Part shown: piece by piece, positions 36,637-46,091 of the stretch | How the letters are laid out: each line of letters starts with the position of its first letter | Numbering within the stretch: position 1 is the first letter of the stretch | Assembly: GCA_963739085.1 (NCBI GenBank) | Contig: CAVTZA010000012.1 | Span: forward strand, 358,000-421,999 | DNA: 64,000 nucleotides | From: DATFQE01 sp963739085 | Lineage (GTDB): Bacteria > Actinomycetota > Thermoleophilia > Gaiellales > Gaiellaceae | Direction of reading: 5' to 3' | Position numbers and translations under genes: made by a program | The notes under the pieces: generated by a model | Seen by the model: the letters and a program-made list of their open reading frames with translations, nothing else | Told to the model about the DNA's origin: nothing | Databases searched by the model: none

Positions 36637-37018
36637 TCATCGTCCGAGTCCTCCGCAGTGCTGCTTCACGGTGGCGAGGAGCCCGTCGATGTTCACCGGC
36701 TTGGAGACGTAGCCGTCGAAGCCTGCGGCCAGGAACCGCTCGCGGTCACCCTCCATCGCCTGCGCGGTCACGGCGACGACCGGTATCGAGGCGGTGCGCT
36801 CGTCCGCACGCAGCCGGCCGAGTGACTCGACGCCGTCGATGTCCGGCAGCTGGACGTCCATGAGCACGAGGTCGGGCCCATGCTCGATCGCCAGCTCCAC
36901 CGCCCGCCCGCCGCTCGTCGCCTCCAGGGTGCGAGTACCGCATCGCCTGCAGGACGTCACGGAAGAGCTTCATGTTCTTCTCGTTGTCCTCGACCACGAG
37001 GATCCGAGCGCCCGCCAT
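36637..37018 (-). CDS. Single-domain response regulator (receiver only), one frameshift
   Basis: A 126-residue CheY-like receiver. It reads ARILVVEDNEKNMKLFRDVL from ATG 37018, then after a break near 36947 continues ATSGGRAVELAIEHGPDLVL and MDVQLPDIDG (phospho-acceptor Asp). The end is SIPVVAVTAQAMEGD, with the conserved Lys in YVSKPVN. Deleting one G repairs it. It has no output domain. The start lies just past the kinase stop, so it is the kinase's partner. Confidence 0.82.
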
Positions 37019-37020
37019 GG

Positions 37021-38888
37021 CTAGGCGGGCCTCGCGGGCAGCGTGAACACGAACGTGCTTCCCTTGCCGAGCTCGCTGTCGACCCAGATCCGGCCGCCGT
37101 GCAGCTCGACGAGCCGCTTCGACAGCGCGAGGCCGAGGCCCGTCCCCTCGAGCTGCTCGACTCCCGCCGCGGTCTGCTGGAACTCCTCGAAGATCCGCTC
37201 GATGATCCTCCGGGGCGATGCCGGGGCCGGTGTCGGCCACGGAGACTCGCACCTCGCCGTTGACTTGAGTCGCCCCGACGTCGACGGCCCCGCCCGCCGG
37301 CGTGAACTTCACCGCATTCGAGAGCAGGTTGAAGATCACCTGTCTGATCCGCCGCTCGTCGCCGTCGACGACGTCGACGCCCGGATTCAGCGCGAGGGCG
37401 ACCTGAACACCGTCTTGTACCGCGCGCTCACGCATCATCACGACCCCGCGCTCGAGCGCCTCCTGCAGCGAGAACGGCGCCACGTCGAGCTCGATCTGCC
37501 CGGCCTCGACCTTGGACAGGTCGAGGATGTCGTTGATCAGCGCCAGCAGGTGGTTGGCCGAGGTGAGGATGTCCTCGAGGTACTCCGCCTGCTTCTCGTT
37601 GACCTCGCCGAAGAGCTTCGTGCCCAGCACCTGCGAGAAGCCGATGATCGCGTTCAGGGGCGTCCGCAGCTCGTGCGACATGTTGGCCAGGAACTCCGAC
37701 TTGTGCCGGCTCGCCGCCTCGAGCTGCCGACCCTTCTCGTCCAGCTCGGCAAGCGCCGTCGCGAGCTCACGAGTTCGCTCCTCGACCTTCTGCTCGAGGC
37801 CCGAATACGACTCCTTGAGGCGCGCCGCCATGCGATTGAACTCCTCCGCCAGCGCTCCCAGCTCGTCGTTGCTCGGGATCTCGATCCGCTGGTCGAGGGA
37901 CCCGGAGCCGATCTTCGCCGCCGCAGCCTGGACCGACTCGATCGGCCGGACGAGCCTGCGAGCGAGGAGCACGCTGGTGGCGATCGCCAGGAGCAGGAAC
38001 GCAACAAGGAGCAGCGCGGTGCGCCAGATCGCCGCCTTGAGCGGCGCGAACGCCTCGCTCAGCGGCTGCTCGACGAAGACGCGCCAGCCGACCGGCTCGA
38101 CCAGCTGGAAGGCGCTGAGCACTTTCGTCCCGTCCTGATCGCGCCCGGTGGTCAGCGCGTCGCCGGACGCTTTCTCGTGCCCGCGGATTGCCGCTCGCAC
38201 CTGGGGAAGCAAGGCGAAGCTCGTATGACGAAGGACGAGGTCGATGTTCGGATGGGTGACGAGCTCGCCGCGCGAATCGACGGCATACGCATATCCCGTC
38301 GTTCCGACGCGCGCCCGCTCGATGACCTGCTGCACGGATCGGAGGTCGATCTCGGCGACCACCGCACCGCGTCCCGGCGCGAGCTCGGCCCTGGACACGG
38401 TCATGAAGGGCCGGGAGTCGTTGACGAAGTAGACCGGCCCGAAATACCGCTGCTTCGCCCTCGCGACGAGGAACTTCGGGCTCCTGGACAAGTCGGTGCC
38501 GCTGCCGACTCGATCAGGATCGAGCTGGGAGGTCCGAACCTGCTCCCTGCCGGCCGCGTCGACGTAGCTCAATTGGCTGATGGACTCATCACGTTCGAGG
38601 AGGCGCCCGAAGTCCAGGTTTCGTTCCCTCAGTCCCGCGAGCCCCCGTCGCCGTGGTCGGCTGGGCCACGGCATCGATCTCCAGGAGGATGTCCTCCATG
38701 AACTGGTGGACCGAGGTCGCGGCGGAAGAGGCCTTGTCCCGCTCGACGCGTGTCAGAGCCCGCTTGCTGTCCTGGTAGGCGAAGTAGGGCTCCGTGAGCC
38801 CGACGGACACCACCGCCGCTGCGACGAGTGTCGTCACGACTGCGGTGTACTTCCAGATCAGCCGCCGGTGCGGCCGTGCGGTTTTCAA
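37021..38888 (-). CDS. Cache-HAMP sensor histidine kinase, two frameshifts
   Basis: A membrane kinase of about 621 residues after removing one G near 38642 and one near 37213. A TTG start (38888) precedes helix 1 (YTAVVTTLVAAAVVSVGL). A large external Cache-type sensor follows (SQLSYVDAAGREQVRTSQ, FGPVYFVNDSRPF, GTTGYAYAVDSRGELVTHP). Then come helix 2 (LLLVAFLLLAIATSVLLA), HAMP, a coiled coil, HisKA (SHELRTPLNAIIGFSQ) and the ATPase domain (NLLSNAVKF, DTGPGIAPE, GLGLALSKRLVELHGG). It lies between a substrate-binding protein and a receiver, all on the minus strand. Confidence 0.85.
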
Positions 38889-38916
38889 GCTGTGCGCTCC
38901 CGGCCTCTCCGGCCGG

Positions 38917-39928
38917 CTACCGGTAGACCTTGTCCGCTCGGATGATCATCTCCTGCGGCACCTTGATGCCGAGACTGCTCGCGGTCTTGAGATTGACCGC
39001 GAACTCGACGTCCGGGACGACCTCGACGGGCAGGTCGCGAGGCGACTTCCCCTTGAGGATCGCATCGACGTAGCGGGCGCCGACTCGTCCGATGGGCCGC
39101 AGGTCGGATCCGTACGAGAAGAGAGCGCCCTGCTCCACCCACTCCTTGCGGTGCGCCTGGACGGGTAGCCGCGCCCGCTTGGCGAGCCGGATCGTCAGCG
39201 CCGAGAAGTTGAGCCGAAGCGTCGACGACAACAGGAATGCGCCGTCGACCTCGCCGGGTCGCAGCGATCCGAAGATGCGCTTGAGGTCCTGCGCGCTCGA
39301 GGCTTTCCGAATGTCGAGCTCGAGCGGTCGCGGGAGCTGCGCCGCTGCAGTCCGATACTGCGGAAGGAGCCGCTTCGTACCGGGGTCGGACGGGTCGATC
39401 AACGTCAGCACGCGGCGCAGCCGCGGCACGAGGAGCTGGTAGCGCTCGAGTTGCTTGGCGACGATGTCGCGTGCGCCGAAGACGCCGGTCAGGTTTCCGC
39501 GTGGGTGAGACAGGCTCTTGACGAGGCCGTCCCGGACCGGATCTGACGGGTGGAGGAAGACGACGGGAATGCGATCCTGGCGTCTGTATGGTCGCCTTCT
39601 GGGCCGCCCGAATCGATGTGTCCTCGAAAGCGACGATGGCGTCCACGTGCTCGAAGACGAACTCGTCGGCCTGGGCCTGGGCGGCGTCCGGCTCGAGGTT
39701 CCGCCAGATCAGCTTGATGTTCTTGCCCTCGACCCAGCCGAGCTCCTTGAGCCGGGCCTTCAGCGTGCCGAGGGAAGGCGGCACGTGATCGGTCCCGACG
39801 TGCATCAGCCCAACGCGCTTGACGGGCTCGGCAGCCGAGCTGTCGTCGGAGGCGTTGCACGCGGCAAGGAATGCGGTCAGCAGGAAAGCGCCGAGCGCCA
39901 GTGGGACTCCGCGGTACCACAGCTTCAT
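38917..39928 (-). CDS. ABC-type substrate-binding lipoprotein (PF04392-like), one frameshift
   Basis: A lipoprotein of about 336 residues. The signal peptide ends in LAAC. The N-lobe reads VGLMHVGTDHVPPSLGTLKA and LGWVEGKNIKLIWR. After a break near 39578 (one extra G) the frame continues IPVVFLHPSDPVRDGLVKSL and the C-lobe VLTLIDPSDPGTKRL. This is the TrpX/uncharacterised ABC binding-protein fold. No permease or ATPase lies nearby. The kinase starts about 28 bp downstream, so this protein probably presents its ligand to the Cache kinase rather than feeding a transporter. That role is inference. Confidence 0.8.
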
Positions 39929-40143
39929 CCGCGACCCTCGACCGGGACTACGAGCACCCCGAGTCCGTCTCCGTCTAGGAAGCATCGGCATTGGGGTGGG
40001 CTCCTCTCCGTTGAGTGGGACCGGCGTGCAACCAACAATAGGAGGGGGAGGCGCGTACTCCAACCCTGGTCGCTTGCGTTTGGCATGGGGTGCAGGCACA
40101 CCGTTCGACGGATGGCTGGCCCGGCGCTGGGCAAGATCACGCC

Positions 40144-40557
40144 CTACGCGCGCACGCAATAGCGGCGCACCTGCTCCGGGAACTCGCCCACGCTGATCGG
40201 CTTCTCGAGGTAGCCGGCGAAGCCGGCCGCGAGCAGCCAGGCGTCGTCGGCCTGCAGAGCGCTCAGCGCGACGACCGGGAGCTGCGCGGTTCGCGGTCGG
40301 CCCCGCAGCTCGCGCGCGACCTGCATCCCGTCCATGTCCGGGAGCCGGAGGTCCAGCAGGACGACATCCGGCAAATGCTCGTCCGCGAGCGCAATGCCCT
40401 CGGTGCCGTTCGGCGCCTCGAGCGTCCGGAACCCTGCAGCGCGCAGCACGTCGCGCGCGAGCTTCCGGTTCTTCTCGTTGTCGTCGACGATGAGGACGAG
40501 CAGGGGCTCGGCGTCTTCAGGCGGAGGGGCGGGCGCGCTTGGAGGCGGAGGCGTCAC
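40144..40557 (-). CDS. Single-domain response regulator (receiver only)
   Basis: A 137-residue CheY-like protein with a proline-rich N-terminus. It has VLIVDDNEKNRKLARDVL, phospho-acceptor Asp69 (VVLLDLRLPDMDG) and the conserved Lys (YLEKPIS). It is a clear paralogue of the receiver at 36637-37018. GTG 40557 is only 17 bp from the divergent LuxR regulator, so the two share a very short promoter region. Confidence 0.88.
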   Translation of the reverse strand: MTPPPPSAPAPPPEDAEPLLVLIVDDNEKNRKLARDVLRAAGFRTLEAPNGTEGIALADEHLPDVVLLDLRLPDMDGMQVARELRGRPRTAQLPVVALSALQADDAWLLAAGFAGYLEKPISVGEFPEQVRRYCVRA

Positions 40558-40574
40558 CGGCGTATCCTCGTCCC

Positions 40575-41240
40575 ATGACGATCCGGGTGGTCCTTGCGGA
40601 GGACCACTACCTCGTACGCGAAGGCATCCACCGCCTGCTCGAGACGCGTCCCGAGTTCGAGGTCGCAGCCGTCTGCGGCGACCTCGGGTCGCTCCTCGCC
40701 GCCGTCGACCTCGAGCGACCGGACGTGGTCGTCACCGACATACGCATGCCGCCCGACGGCGTCGACGAGGGAATCCAGGCGGCCGAACGTCTGCGCGAGA
40801 CGAACCCGGAGGTCGGCGTCGTCGTGCTCAGCCAGTACGCGAATCCAAGCTACGTGCTCACCCTTCTGGAAGGCGGTACCGGAGGACGCGCGTACCTCCT
40901 GAAGGAGCGCGTGAAGGATCTGGATCAACTCGCCGGCGCGATCCGCGCAGTCGCGGAGGGCGGGTCGGTCATCGACCCGAAGGTGGTGGAGACGCTGGTG
41001 GCGGAGAACGCTCGCGGCGAGGAGTCCCCGCTCAGCCAGTTGACGCCGCGCGAACATGACGTGCTCCGTGAAATGGCCGAGGGAAAGAACAACGCGGCGA
41101 TCGCCGACGCGCTCGTGCTGACCGAACGATCGGTCGAGAAGGTGATCCACGCGATCTTCCTCAAGCTCGGGCTCACCTGGGAGAAGGCGGTCCACAAGCG
41201 GGTAAAGGCAGTGATCCTCTACCTGGCGGACAGCGGCTAG
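40575..41240 (+). CDS. LuxR-type response regulator
   Basis: A 221-residue regulator. The receiver domain has VVLAEDHYLVREG and Asp55 (VVVTDIRMPPDG). The LuxR HTH is LTPREHDVLREMAEGKNNAA, then TERSVEKVIHAIFLKLGL. The start is ATG 40575. It is convergent with the kinase-like gene that follows. This is the intact relative of the broken LuxR remnant at 2689-2873. Confidence 0.9.
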   Translation: MTIRVVLAEDHYLVREGIHRLLETRPEFEVAAVCGDLGSLLAAVDLERPDVVVTDIRMPPDGVDEGIQAAERLRETNPEVGVVVLSQYANPSYVLTLLEGGTGGRAYLLKERVKDLDQLAGAIRAVAEGGSVIDPKVVETLVAENARGEESPLSQLTPREHDVLREMAEGKNNAAIADALVLTERSVEKVIHAIFLKLGLTWEKAVHKRVKAVILYLADSG

Positions 41241-41242
41241 CG

Positions 41243-41946
41243 TCACCCCGACAGCGGGAGCGAGCCGGATACGCGACAGCCGCCGCCGGGCGCCGATCGG
41301 ATCATCAGCCCGCCGCCGAGCGCCTCGACGCGGTCGCGCAACCGATCGAATGCTGCGTCGGAGCGGGAGCCGTCCGCCGCCACCTCGAAGGCGATCGCGC
41401 CCTCCTGCTCATGCACGGTCAGGCGGGCCCGTGACCCGGCGCCGGCGTGCTCGAACGCCTCGATACAGCACCGGTAGATCGTCCACGCGACCTCGGGCGG
41501 GTAGCTCGCTTCCGGTGCGAGCTCGAGCGAGACACGAATGCCGGCGGTCGCGGCCGCCGAGCGCAGCGCCGCTGCCAGGCCGCCGGCCTCGAGTACCGGC
41601 GGGTAGATCCGCTGCGCAAGCTGTCCCGCCGCGTCGAGAGCCTGCTCGACGTCGCGCCTGATCTCATCTAGGCGCGCCTTCGTCGTCGCGAGGTCAGCGT
41701 CCGCCGACTGGGACGCGAGCTGAAGGTTGACTGCGAGCGCGACCAGGTGCTGCTGCACTCCCTCGTGGAGATCTCGCTCGATTCTGCGGAGATCTGCATC
41801 GGCTCCCACGACGAGCCGTTTGCGCGACGCACGCAGCTCCGCCAGCTCGAGCCGAAGGCGGGCGAGCGTCTCGCGCAGTGCCTCGACGGGCGGAGCCTCC
41901 AGCTGATCGACCTCCTGGTCGCGTGCTTCGGAAAGTTGTCCGTCAT
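41243..41946 (-). CDS. Histidine kinase-like protein with a degenerate ATPase domain, start unresolved
   Basis: A coiled helix (ALRETLARLRLELAELRASR) leads into an H-box of the NarL type (RIERDLHEGVQQHLVALAVN), followed by LAQRIYPPVLEAGGLAAALR. The ATPase part is atypical: the N-box reads EAFEHAGAGS instead of EALTNAxKH, and no DxGxG box is present. It may have lost kinase activity and serve as a phosphotransfer partner. The only standard start in frame is GTG 41809, which would cut the helix. The frame stays open to about 41958, and ATG 41946 fits if two bases are corrected. It is the likely partner of the LuxR regulator with which it converges. Confidence 0.6.
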
Positions 41947-42079
41947 CGCGCCGGCGGCGTCAAGTGGCCCAGCACACCGCGTGAGGGATGGCAGCCTCCC
42001 GGCGGACTCGCCTGCCCGCACCGTAGTCACGGCGGCAGCGTGGTCCTAGCCTCGGTGGATCGACCAAAGGAGGCTCGAC

Positions 42080-42565
42080 ATGCGAAAGATCCTGTTCACC
42101 GTGCTGATTCCCGTGGGGCTCGTCGCCGGGATCGTCACGAGCTTCGCGCTCGCGACATCGAGTTTGGGGGTGACGAGCACGCCGCTCGCGGCGGGAACCC
42201 TCGATCCCGTCAACGTCAAGGTCAAGACGGGCGCATGGAAGGGACGGATCTCGTCCAAGGGGACCTCGCAGCTCTCCGTCACGGAGAACAGGGTCCTGCC
42301 GGGCGGTAGCTTCGGCTGGCACAGCCATCCCGGTCCCAGCCTCGTGATCGTCAAGTCCGGGACGTCGACCTTCTACCGCGGCGACGACCCTGACTGTACG
42401 CCGGAGGTGCACCCCGCCGGGACCTCATACGTCGACCCCGGCGGCGTAGTCCATATCGCCCGCAACGAGGGCAAGGATGAACTAGTCCTGCTCGTGACTC
42501 GGCTGATCCCGAACGGTGCTGCGGCACGGATCGACGAGCCGGATCCCGGCAACTGCAACTTCTGA
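42080..42565 (+). CDS. Secreted cupin-fold protein
   Basis: A 161-residue protein with an N-terminal signal or anchor (ILFTVLIPVGLVAGIVTSFA) and one cupin barrel. Likely metal ligands are the two His in GWHSHPGPS and the His in VVHIARNEG. Two Cys lie in the second half. The start has a perfect AGGAGG seven bases before ATG 42080. Cupins of this type bind metal or small molecules; no specific role is visible. Confidence 0.82.
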   Translation: MRKILFTVLIPVGLVAGIVTSFALATSSLGVTSTPLAAGTLDPVNVKVKTGAWKGRISSKGTSQLSVTENRVLPGGSFGWHSHPGPSLVIVKSGTSTFYRGDDPDCTPEVHPAGTSYVDPGGVVHIARNEGKDELVLLVTRLIPNGAAARIDEPDPGNCNF

Positions 42566-42661
42566 GCAACTGCGGAACGGAGGGGCCGACGGAACCAGCG
42601 CCGGCTCCTCCGCGAGCCATCCTTGTCCCGCTCCGGTCCATCTGCGAGGCTGCGGCGCGCG

Positions 42662-42958
42662 ATGCACGCCCGGATGTTCGCGTTCGAAGGGTCGACGGAG
42701 GAGATCGACGCGGCGGTCAAGCTCGCCCGTGACGAGATCCTGGCGATCGAGCGGCAGATGCCGGGGTTCCGCGGTCTGATCCTGCTCTCGGACAAGGAGG
42801 CGGGAAAGCTCGTCTCGGTGTCGCTCTGGGAGACCGAGGAGCAGATGCAGCAGAGCGAGGCGTCCGCGCGCATGCTCACCCGCGTCGGCGCGCAGTCGAT
42901 CGGCGGCAAGCGCGTCGCCGCCGAGCCGTTCGACGTCGCGTTGCTCGACCTCGTCTAG
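42662..42958 (+). CDS. Antibiotic biosynthesis monooxygenase-like (ABM) domain protein
   Basis: A 98-residue protein with the dimeric alpha-beta barrel pattern: a first strand MHARMFAFEG, a helix DEILAIERQMPG, then FRGLILLSDKEAGKLVSVSLW and ETEEQMQQSE. The length fits the ABM/EthD group of small stand-alone barrels. These are often oxygenases without cofactor or just stress proteins. ATG 42662 is the probable start. Confidence 0.7.
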   Translation: MHARMFAFEGSTEEIDAAVKLARDEILAIERQMPGFRGLILLSDKEAGKLVSVSLWETEEQMQQSEASARMLTRVGAQSIGGKRVAAEPFDVALLDLV

Positions 42959-42975
42959 GGCAAACGGCGGCCGGG

Positions 42976-43926
42976 CTACCTGCCGACGAGCAACGTCGCG
43001 CCGATTGCACCGCCGAGGTCTCCAAGCTCCACGAGGTGAACCGCCGGAGGCCGTTCCGGCACGAAGAGATGAGGCATCATCGCCCGCTCGATCTGCTTGG
43101 CGTACGGAGCTCCGAGCCGTGTGCCGAGACCGCCGCCGATCACGACCGCCTCGAGGTCGAGCAGGTTGATGGTCGAGGCGATTCCTGCGGCTAGGACGGC
43201 GACGGCGCGCTCGATCAGGTGGGTGGCAACGCGGTCGCGGCGGTCGAGTGCCTTCGCCCAGACGCCGCTCGTCAAGCGGCTCCGGCCCGCCTTTTCCATG
43301 AGGTCGAAGAGCTCCGTTTTCTGTCCCCTCTCCAGCAGCCGCCGCGCCCGCGCCTCCATCGCGGCGCGTCCTGCATAGGCTTCCACGCAGCCCCGTCGGC
43401 CGCACGGGCACCGCGCGCCACCCAGCTTCACGACGGTGTGGCCGAATTCTCCGGCCGCGCCACGTCCCAGCCAGGGCTTGCCGTCGAGCACGAGACCGCC
43501 TCCGACACCCGTGCCCCAGAACACCCCGAGCAGCGACGAGTACGGCCGTCCGGCTCCGAGCTCGAACTCGGCCTCGACCGCGACCTGTACGTCGTTGCCG
43601 ATCGCCACCGGGGCGCCGATGGCCTCGGACAGGAACCCCGCCAGGGCAAACGGCTCCTCCCACATGGGCAGGTTTCGCGCGTGGGCGACCGTTCCCGCGT
43701 CCTCGTCGACCGCACCCGGAGAACCGACTCCGACGCCCGCGAGGTTCGTCGGCGAGAGCTCGGCCTTCGTCGCCGCTTCGCGCAGGGTGGCGACCATCTC
43801 GGTCGCGACTGCCTGAGGCCCTCCCTCGAGCGGCGTCGCGTGACGCGCGTCGCCGAGCACCACGTGCTCGTCGTCGACGACGACCGCCTGGATCTTGGTG
43901 CCACCCAAATCGATCCCCCCGCGCAC
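42976..43926 (-). CDS. ROK-family sugar kinase (glucokinase-like)
   Basis: A cytosolic kinase of about 316 residues from GTG 43926. The N-terminal phosphate loop is GIDLGGTKIQAVVV, the catalytic base region is PVAIGNDVQVAVEAE, and GTGVGGGLVLDG follows. The ROK zinc site is intact: the His of GEFGHTVV with CPCGRRGCVEAYAG. It should phosphorylate glucose or a related sugar. Two in-frame TTG starts at 43938 and 43962 are alternatives. It follows the Tet(M)-like gene on the same strand by 58 bp. Confidence 0.88.
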   Translation of the reverse strand: MRGGIDLGGTKIQAVVVDDEHVVLGDARHATPLEGGPQAVATEMVATLREAATKAELSPTNLAGVGVGSPGAVDEDAGTVAHARNLPMWEEPFALAGFLSEAIGAPVAIGNDVQVAVEAEFELGAGRPYSSLLGVFWGTGVGGGLVLDGKPWLGRGAAGEFGHTVVKLGGARCPCGRRGCVEAYAGRAAMEARARRLLERGQKTELFDLMEKAGRSRLTSGVWAKALDRRDRVATHLIERAVAVLAAGIASTINLLDLEAVVIGGGLGTRLGAPYAKQIERAMMPHLFVPERPPAVHLVELGDLGGAIGATLLVGR

Positions 43927-43984
43927 GCTTGTATCCAACCGCCAATGCAGCGGCGAAGGCAACCGGGGCCAGGTGCCGCCGCCG

Positions 43985-45931
43985 TCACCGCGAACGTGCA
44001 GTGAGCCGGCTGCGGCGCTCGCCCTCGAGGGGCCGGTAGCCGGCGAAGGACGTCTCGAGCACTCCTTCTCCGCCGGTGAGCCCCGCCAGCCGGCGCTGTA
44101 GCTCGTGGGCCGCGACCGCCGGCAGCGTCGTCTCGACGACCGAGAGCTCCCCCTGCAGAGACGACGTCTCCACGGCGGCGCCGAGGCGGCCGAGCGCGGT
44201 CACCACCACGCCGATCGAGCCCGCCGGGATCTCGAGCCGGCCCCGCACGACCGGTTCGCAGACGACCGTCCCCGCGCGCTCGAGCGCCTGCCTGACGACC
44301 AGCGGCGTGAGCTTCCTGAAGTCGGCCGCCGTGCTCAGCGGCCCGCGCCTCGACGGCGGCCCGTCCGGGACGCTGTAGGCGCATTCCGTCAGCGTTACGA
44401 CGCAGTCGATGACCTGCCAGCCGGACGGCCCCTCCTGCAGCGCCGCGCGCACGTAGCCCGCCAAGTGCTCGCTGAAGCTCTCGACCGTCTTGTAGAGGTA
44501 CAGCGGCACGGTGCGCGGATCGACGTCGAACCGGAAGTCGGTGCCGGCGCCGTGCGGAGCGGGGTCGACGCGCAAGCCGATCTCCGCCCGGTAGGGGTTC
44601 GACTCGGCGTGCAGGAGCTCGAGCGCCTCCCCGGTCCCGGTGGGGCGTTCGACGTAGATCGGCGTCGAGTCGCGGAACGTGACCTCGATGCCGAAGTCGT
44701 CTGCGAGCGTCGCCTCGATGACTTCTTTCTGAACCTCGCCGTACAGCGAGACCGACAGCTCCTGCCTGTCGTCGTCCTGGCGAAGGTCGATGAGCGGGTC
44801 CTGCTCCGTCAGCTGTCCGAGCGCGACGCGCAGCCGGGCGCGATCGTCGGGGTCGCTCGCGTCGACCACGGCCTCCAGAGTCGGCGGCTGGAACTGCCGC
44901 CCGACGGAGGCCGTGCCCGGCCCGCCGATCCGGTCGCCGATCTGGATCTCGCGGAGGCCCCAGAGCTTGCCGATAGCGCCGGCGGACACCGACGGACGCT
45001 GGACGGCACGGCCGCGCTCGAAGACGGCGATCGCGGTCACCTTGCTCTCGTGCCCGCGGCCGAACCGGAGCCGGTCGCGCGTGCGGATCGTCCCCGAGAG
45101 CATCCGGACGTACGCGACCTTCTCGCCGCTGTCACCACGCTCGATCTTGAAGACCGTCCCCGCGACCGAGCCGTCCGTGTTGGTCGAGGCCGTCGGCAGC
45201 AGCTCGGCAATGCCCTCGGTCAGGGCATCCACGCCCGCGCCCGTCAGTGCCGAGCCGAAGAAGACGGGATGCACGAGCGAGCGCCTGGTCTGCGCAGCGA
45301 GCTCCGCACGGAGCCTTCCGTAGGGCACGCCCGGTCCGTCCTCGACGTAGGCCGCGAGGATGCCGTCGTCACGCTCGGCCAGGATCTCGGCCAGCTCGGC
45401 GTGGGCCGCGCCGAACGGCGTGAAGGACGCCTCGCGCGCGCCGAGCCCGCGCGCCTCGCCCATGGGCACGGGGGTCACCGACAGGCGGTCCGAAACCGCT
45501 CCGAGGACGCGCTCGACGTCCGCCCCGGCCCGGTCGATCTTGTTGACGAAGATCAGCGTCGGCACGCGGATGCGCCGCAGCGCGCGCATGAGGATCCGCG
45601 TCTGCGGCTGCACGCCCTCGACCGCGGAGATCACGAGCACCGCGCCGTCGAGCACGCCCAGCACCCGCTCCACCTCCGCGATGAAGTCCGGGTGGCCCGG
45701 TGTGTCGATCAGGTTGACGTGGACGTCGCCGATCGCGAACGACGCGACCGCCGACTTGATCGTGATCCCGCGCTGCTGCTCGAGCGCGAGCGAGTCCGTC
45801 TGCGTCGTGCCGGCGTCGACGCTGCCGACGTCGGCGATCACGCCGCCCTCGTACAGCAGCCGTTCGGTGAGAGTCGTCTTACCGGCGTCTACATGCGCCA
45901 GGATTCCGAGGTTCAGTTCTTGCTGCGACAC
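43985..45931 (-). CDS. Tet(M)/Otr(A)-type ribosomal protection GTPase (EF-G-like)
   Basis: A 648-residue translational GTPase. G motifs are AHVDAGKTTLTERL, DTPGHPDF and FVNKIDRAG. The C-terminal domains match tetracycline-resistance proteins better than EF-G (CAYSVPDGPPSRRGPLSTAA, DFRKLTPLVVRQALERAGT), and the length fits Tet(M)/Otr(A) at about 640. It would release tetracycline-like drugs from the ribosome. GTG 45931 is chosen because GGAGGG lies at good spacing and the GTPase domain starts there. A short overlapping reading frame with a stronger ribosome binding site precedes it. Whether it gives real resistance cannot be told from sequence. Confidence 0.85.
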   Translation of the reverse strand: MSQQELNLGILAHVDAGKTTLTERLLYEGGVIADVGSVDAGTTQTDSLALEQQRGITIKSAVASFAIGDVHVNLIDTPGHPDFIAEVERVLGVLDGAVLVISAVEGVQPQTRILMRALRRIRVPTLIFVNKIDRAGADVERVLGAVSDRLSVTPVPMGEARGLGAREASFTPFGAAHAELAEILAERDDGILAAYVEDGPGVPYGRLRAELAAQTRRSLVHPVFFGSALTGAGVDALTEGIAELLPTASTNTDGSVAGTVFKIERGDSGEKVAYVRMLSGTIRTRDRLRFGRGHESKVTAIAVFERGRAVQRPSVSAGAIGKLWGLREIQIGDRIGGPGTASVGRQFQPPTLEAVVDASDPDDRARLRVALGQLTEQDPLIDLRQDDDRQELSVSLYGEVQKEVIEATLADDFGIEVTFRDSTPIYVERPTGTGEALELLHAESNPYRAEIGLRVDPAPHGAGTDFRFDVDPRTVPLYLYKTVESFSEHLAGYVRAALQEGPSGWQVIDCVVTLTECAYSVPDGPPSRRGPLSTAADFRKLTPLVVRQALERAGTVVCEPVVRGRLEIPAGSIGVVVTALGRLGAAVETSSLQGELSVVETTLPAVAAHELQRRLAGLTGGEGVLETSFAGYRPLEGERRSRLTARSR

Positions 45932-45989
45932 GCGCCATACCCTCCAAGTCGGTCCCAAAGGCCTTGTGGACGGACATGGCAGTGCGCAT
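45879..45989 (-). CDS. Possible 36-residue leader peptide overlapping the Tet(M)-like start
   Basis: ATG 45989 has a strong GAGGAGGAG upstream and opens a 36-codon frame (MRTAMSVHKAFGTDLEGMAR at the start, ACRRR at the end). It runs 53 bases past the GTG start of the Tet(M)-like gene in another frame. Classic tet(M) genes are controlled by a leader peptide, so this could be a regulatory upstream frame. It might equally be the true N-terminus, joined by a frameshift like those elsewhere in the window. Confidence 0.4.
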   Translation of the reverse strand: MRTAMSVHKAFGTDLEGMARVAARTEPRNPGACRRR

Positions 45990-46091
45990 CGCTCCTCCTC
46001 GGTCGCCGACGACTAGCCGCGGTGAAGCATAGACAGGGCGGTCACGGGGCAATTCACGACTCGTCGCTGCCCGTCGCTACGCTGGCCAGCC

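Noticed and set aside
38917..39928. The binding protein as part of an ABC importer
   Set aside because: No permease or ATPase gene lies within several kb; its neighbours are a kinase and receivers.
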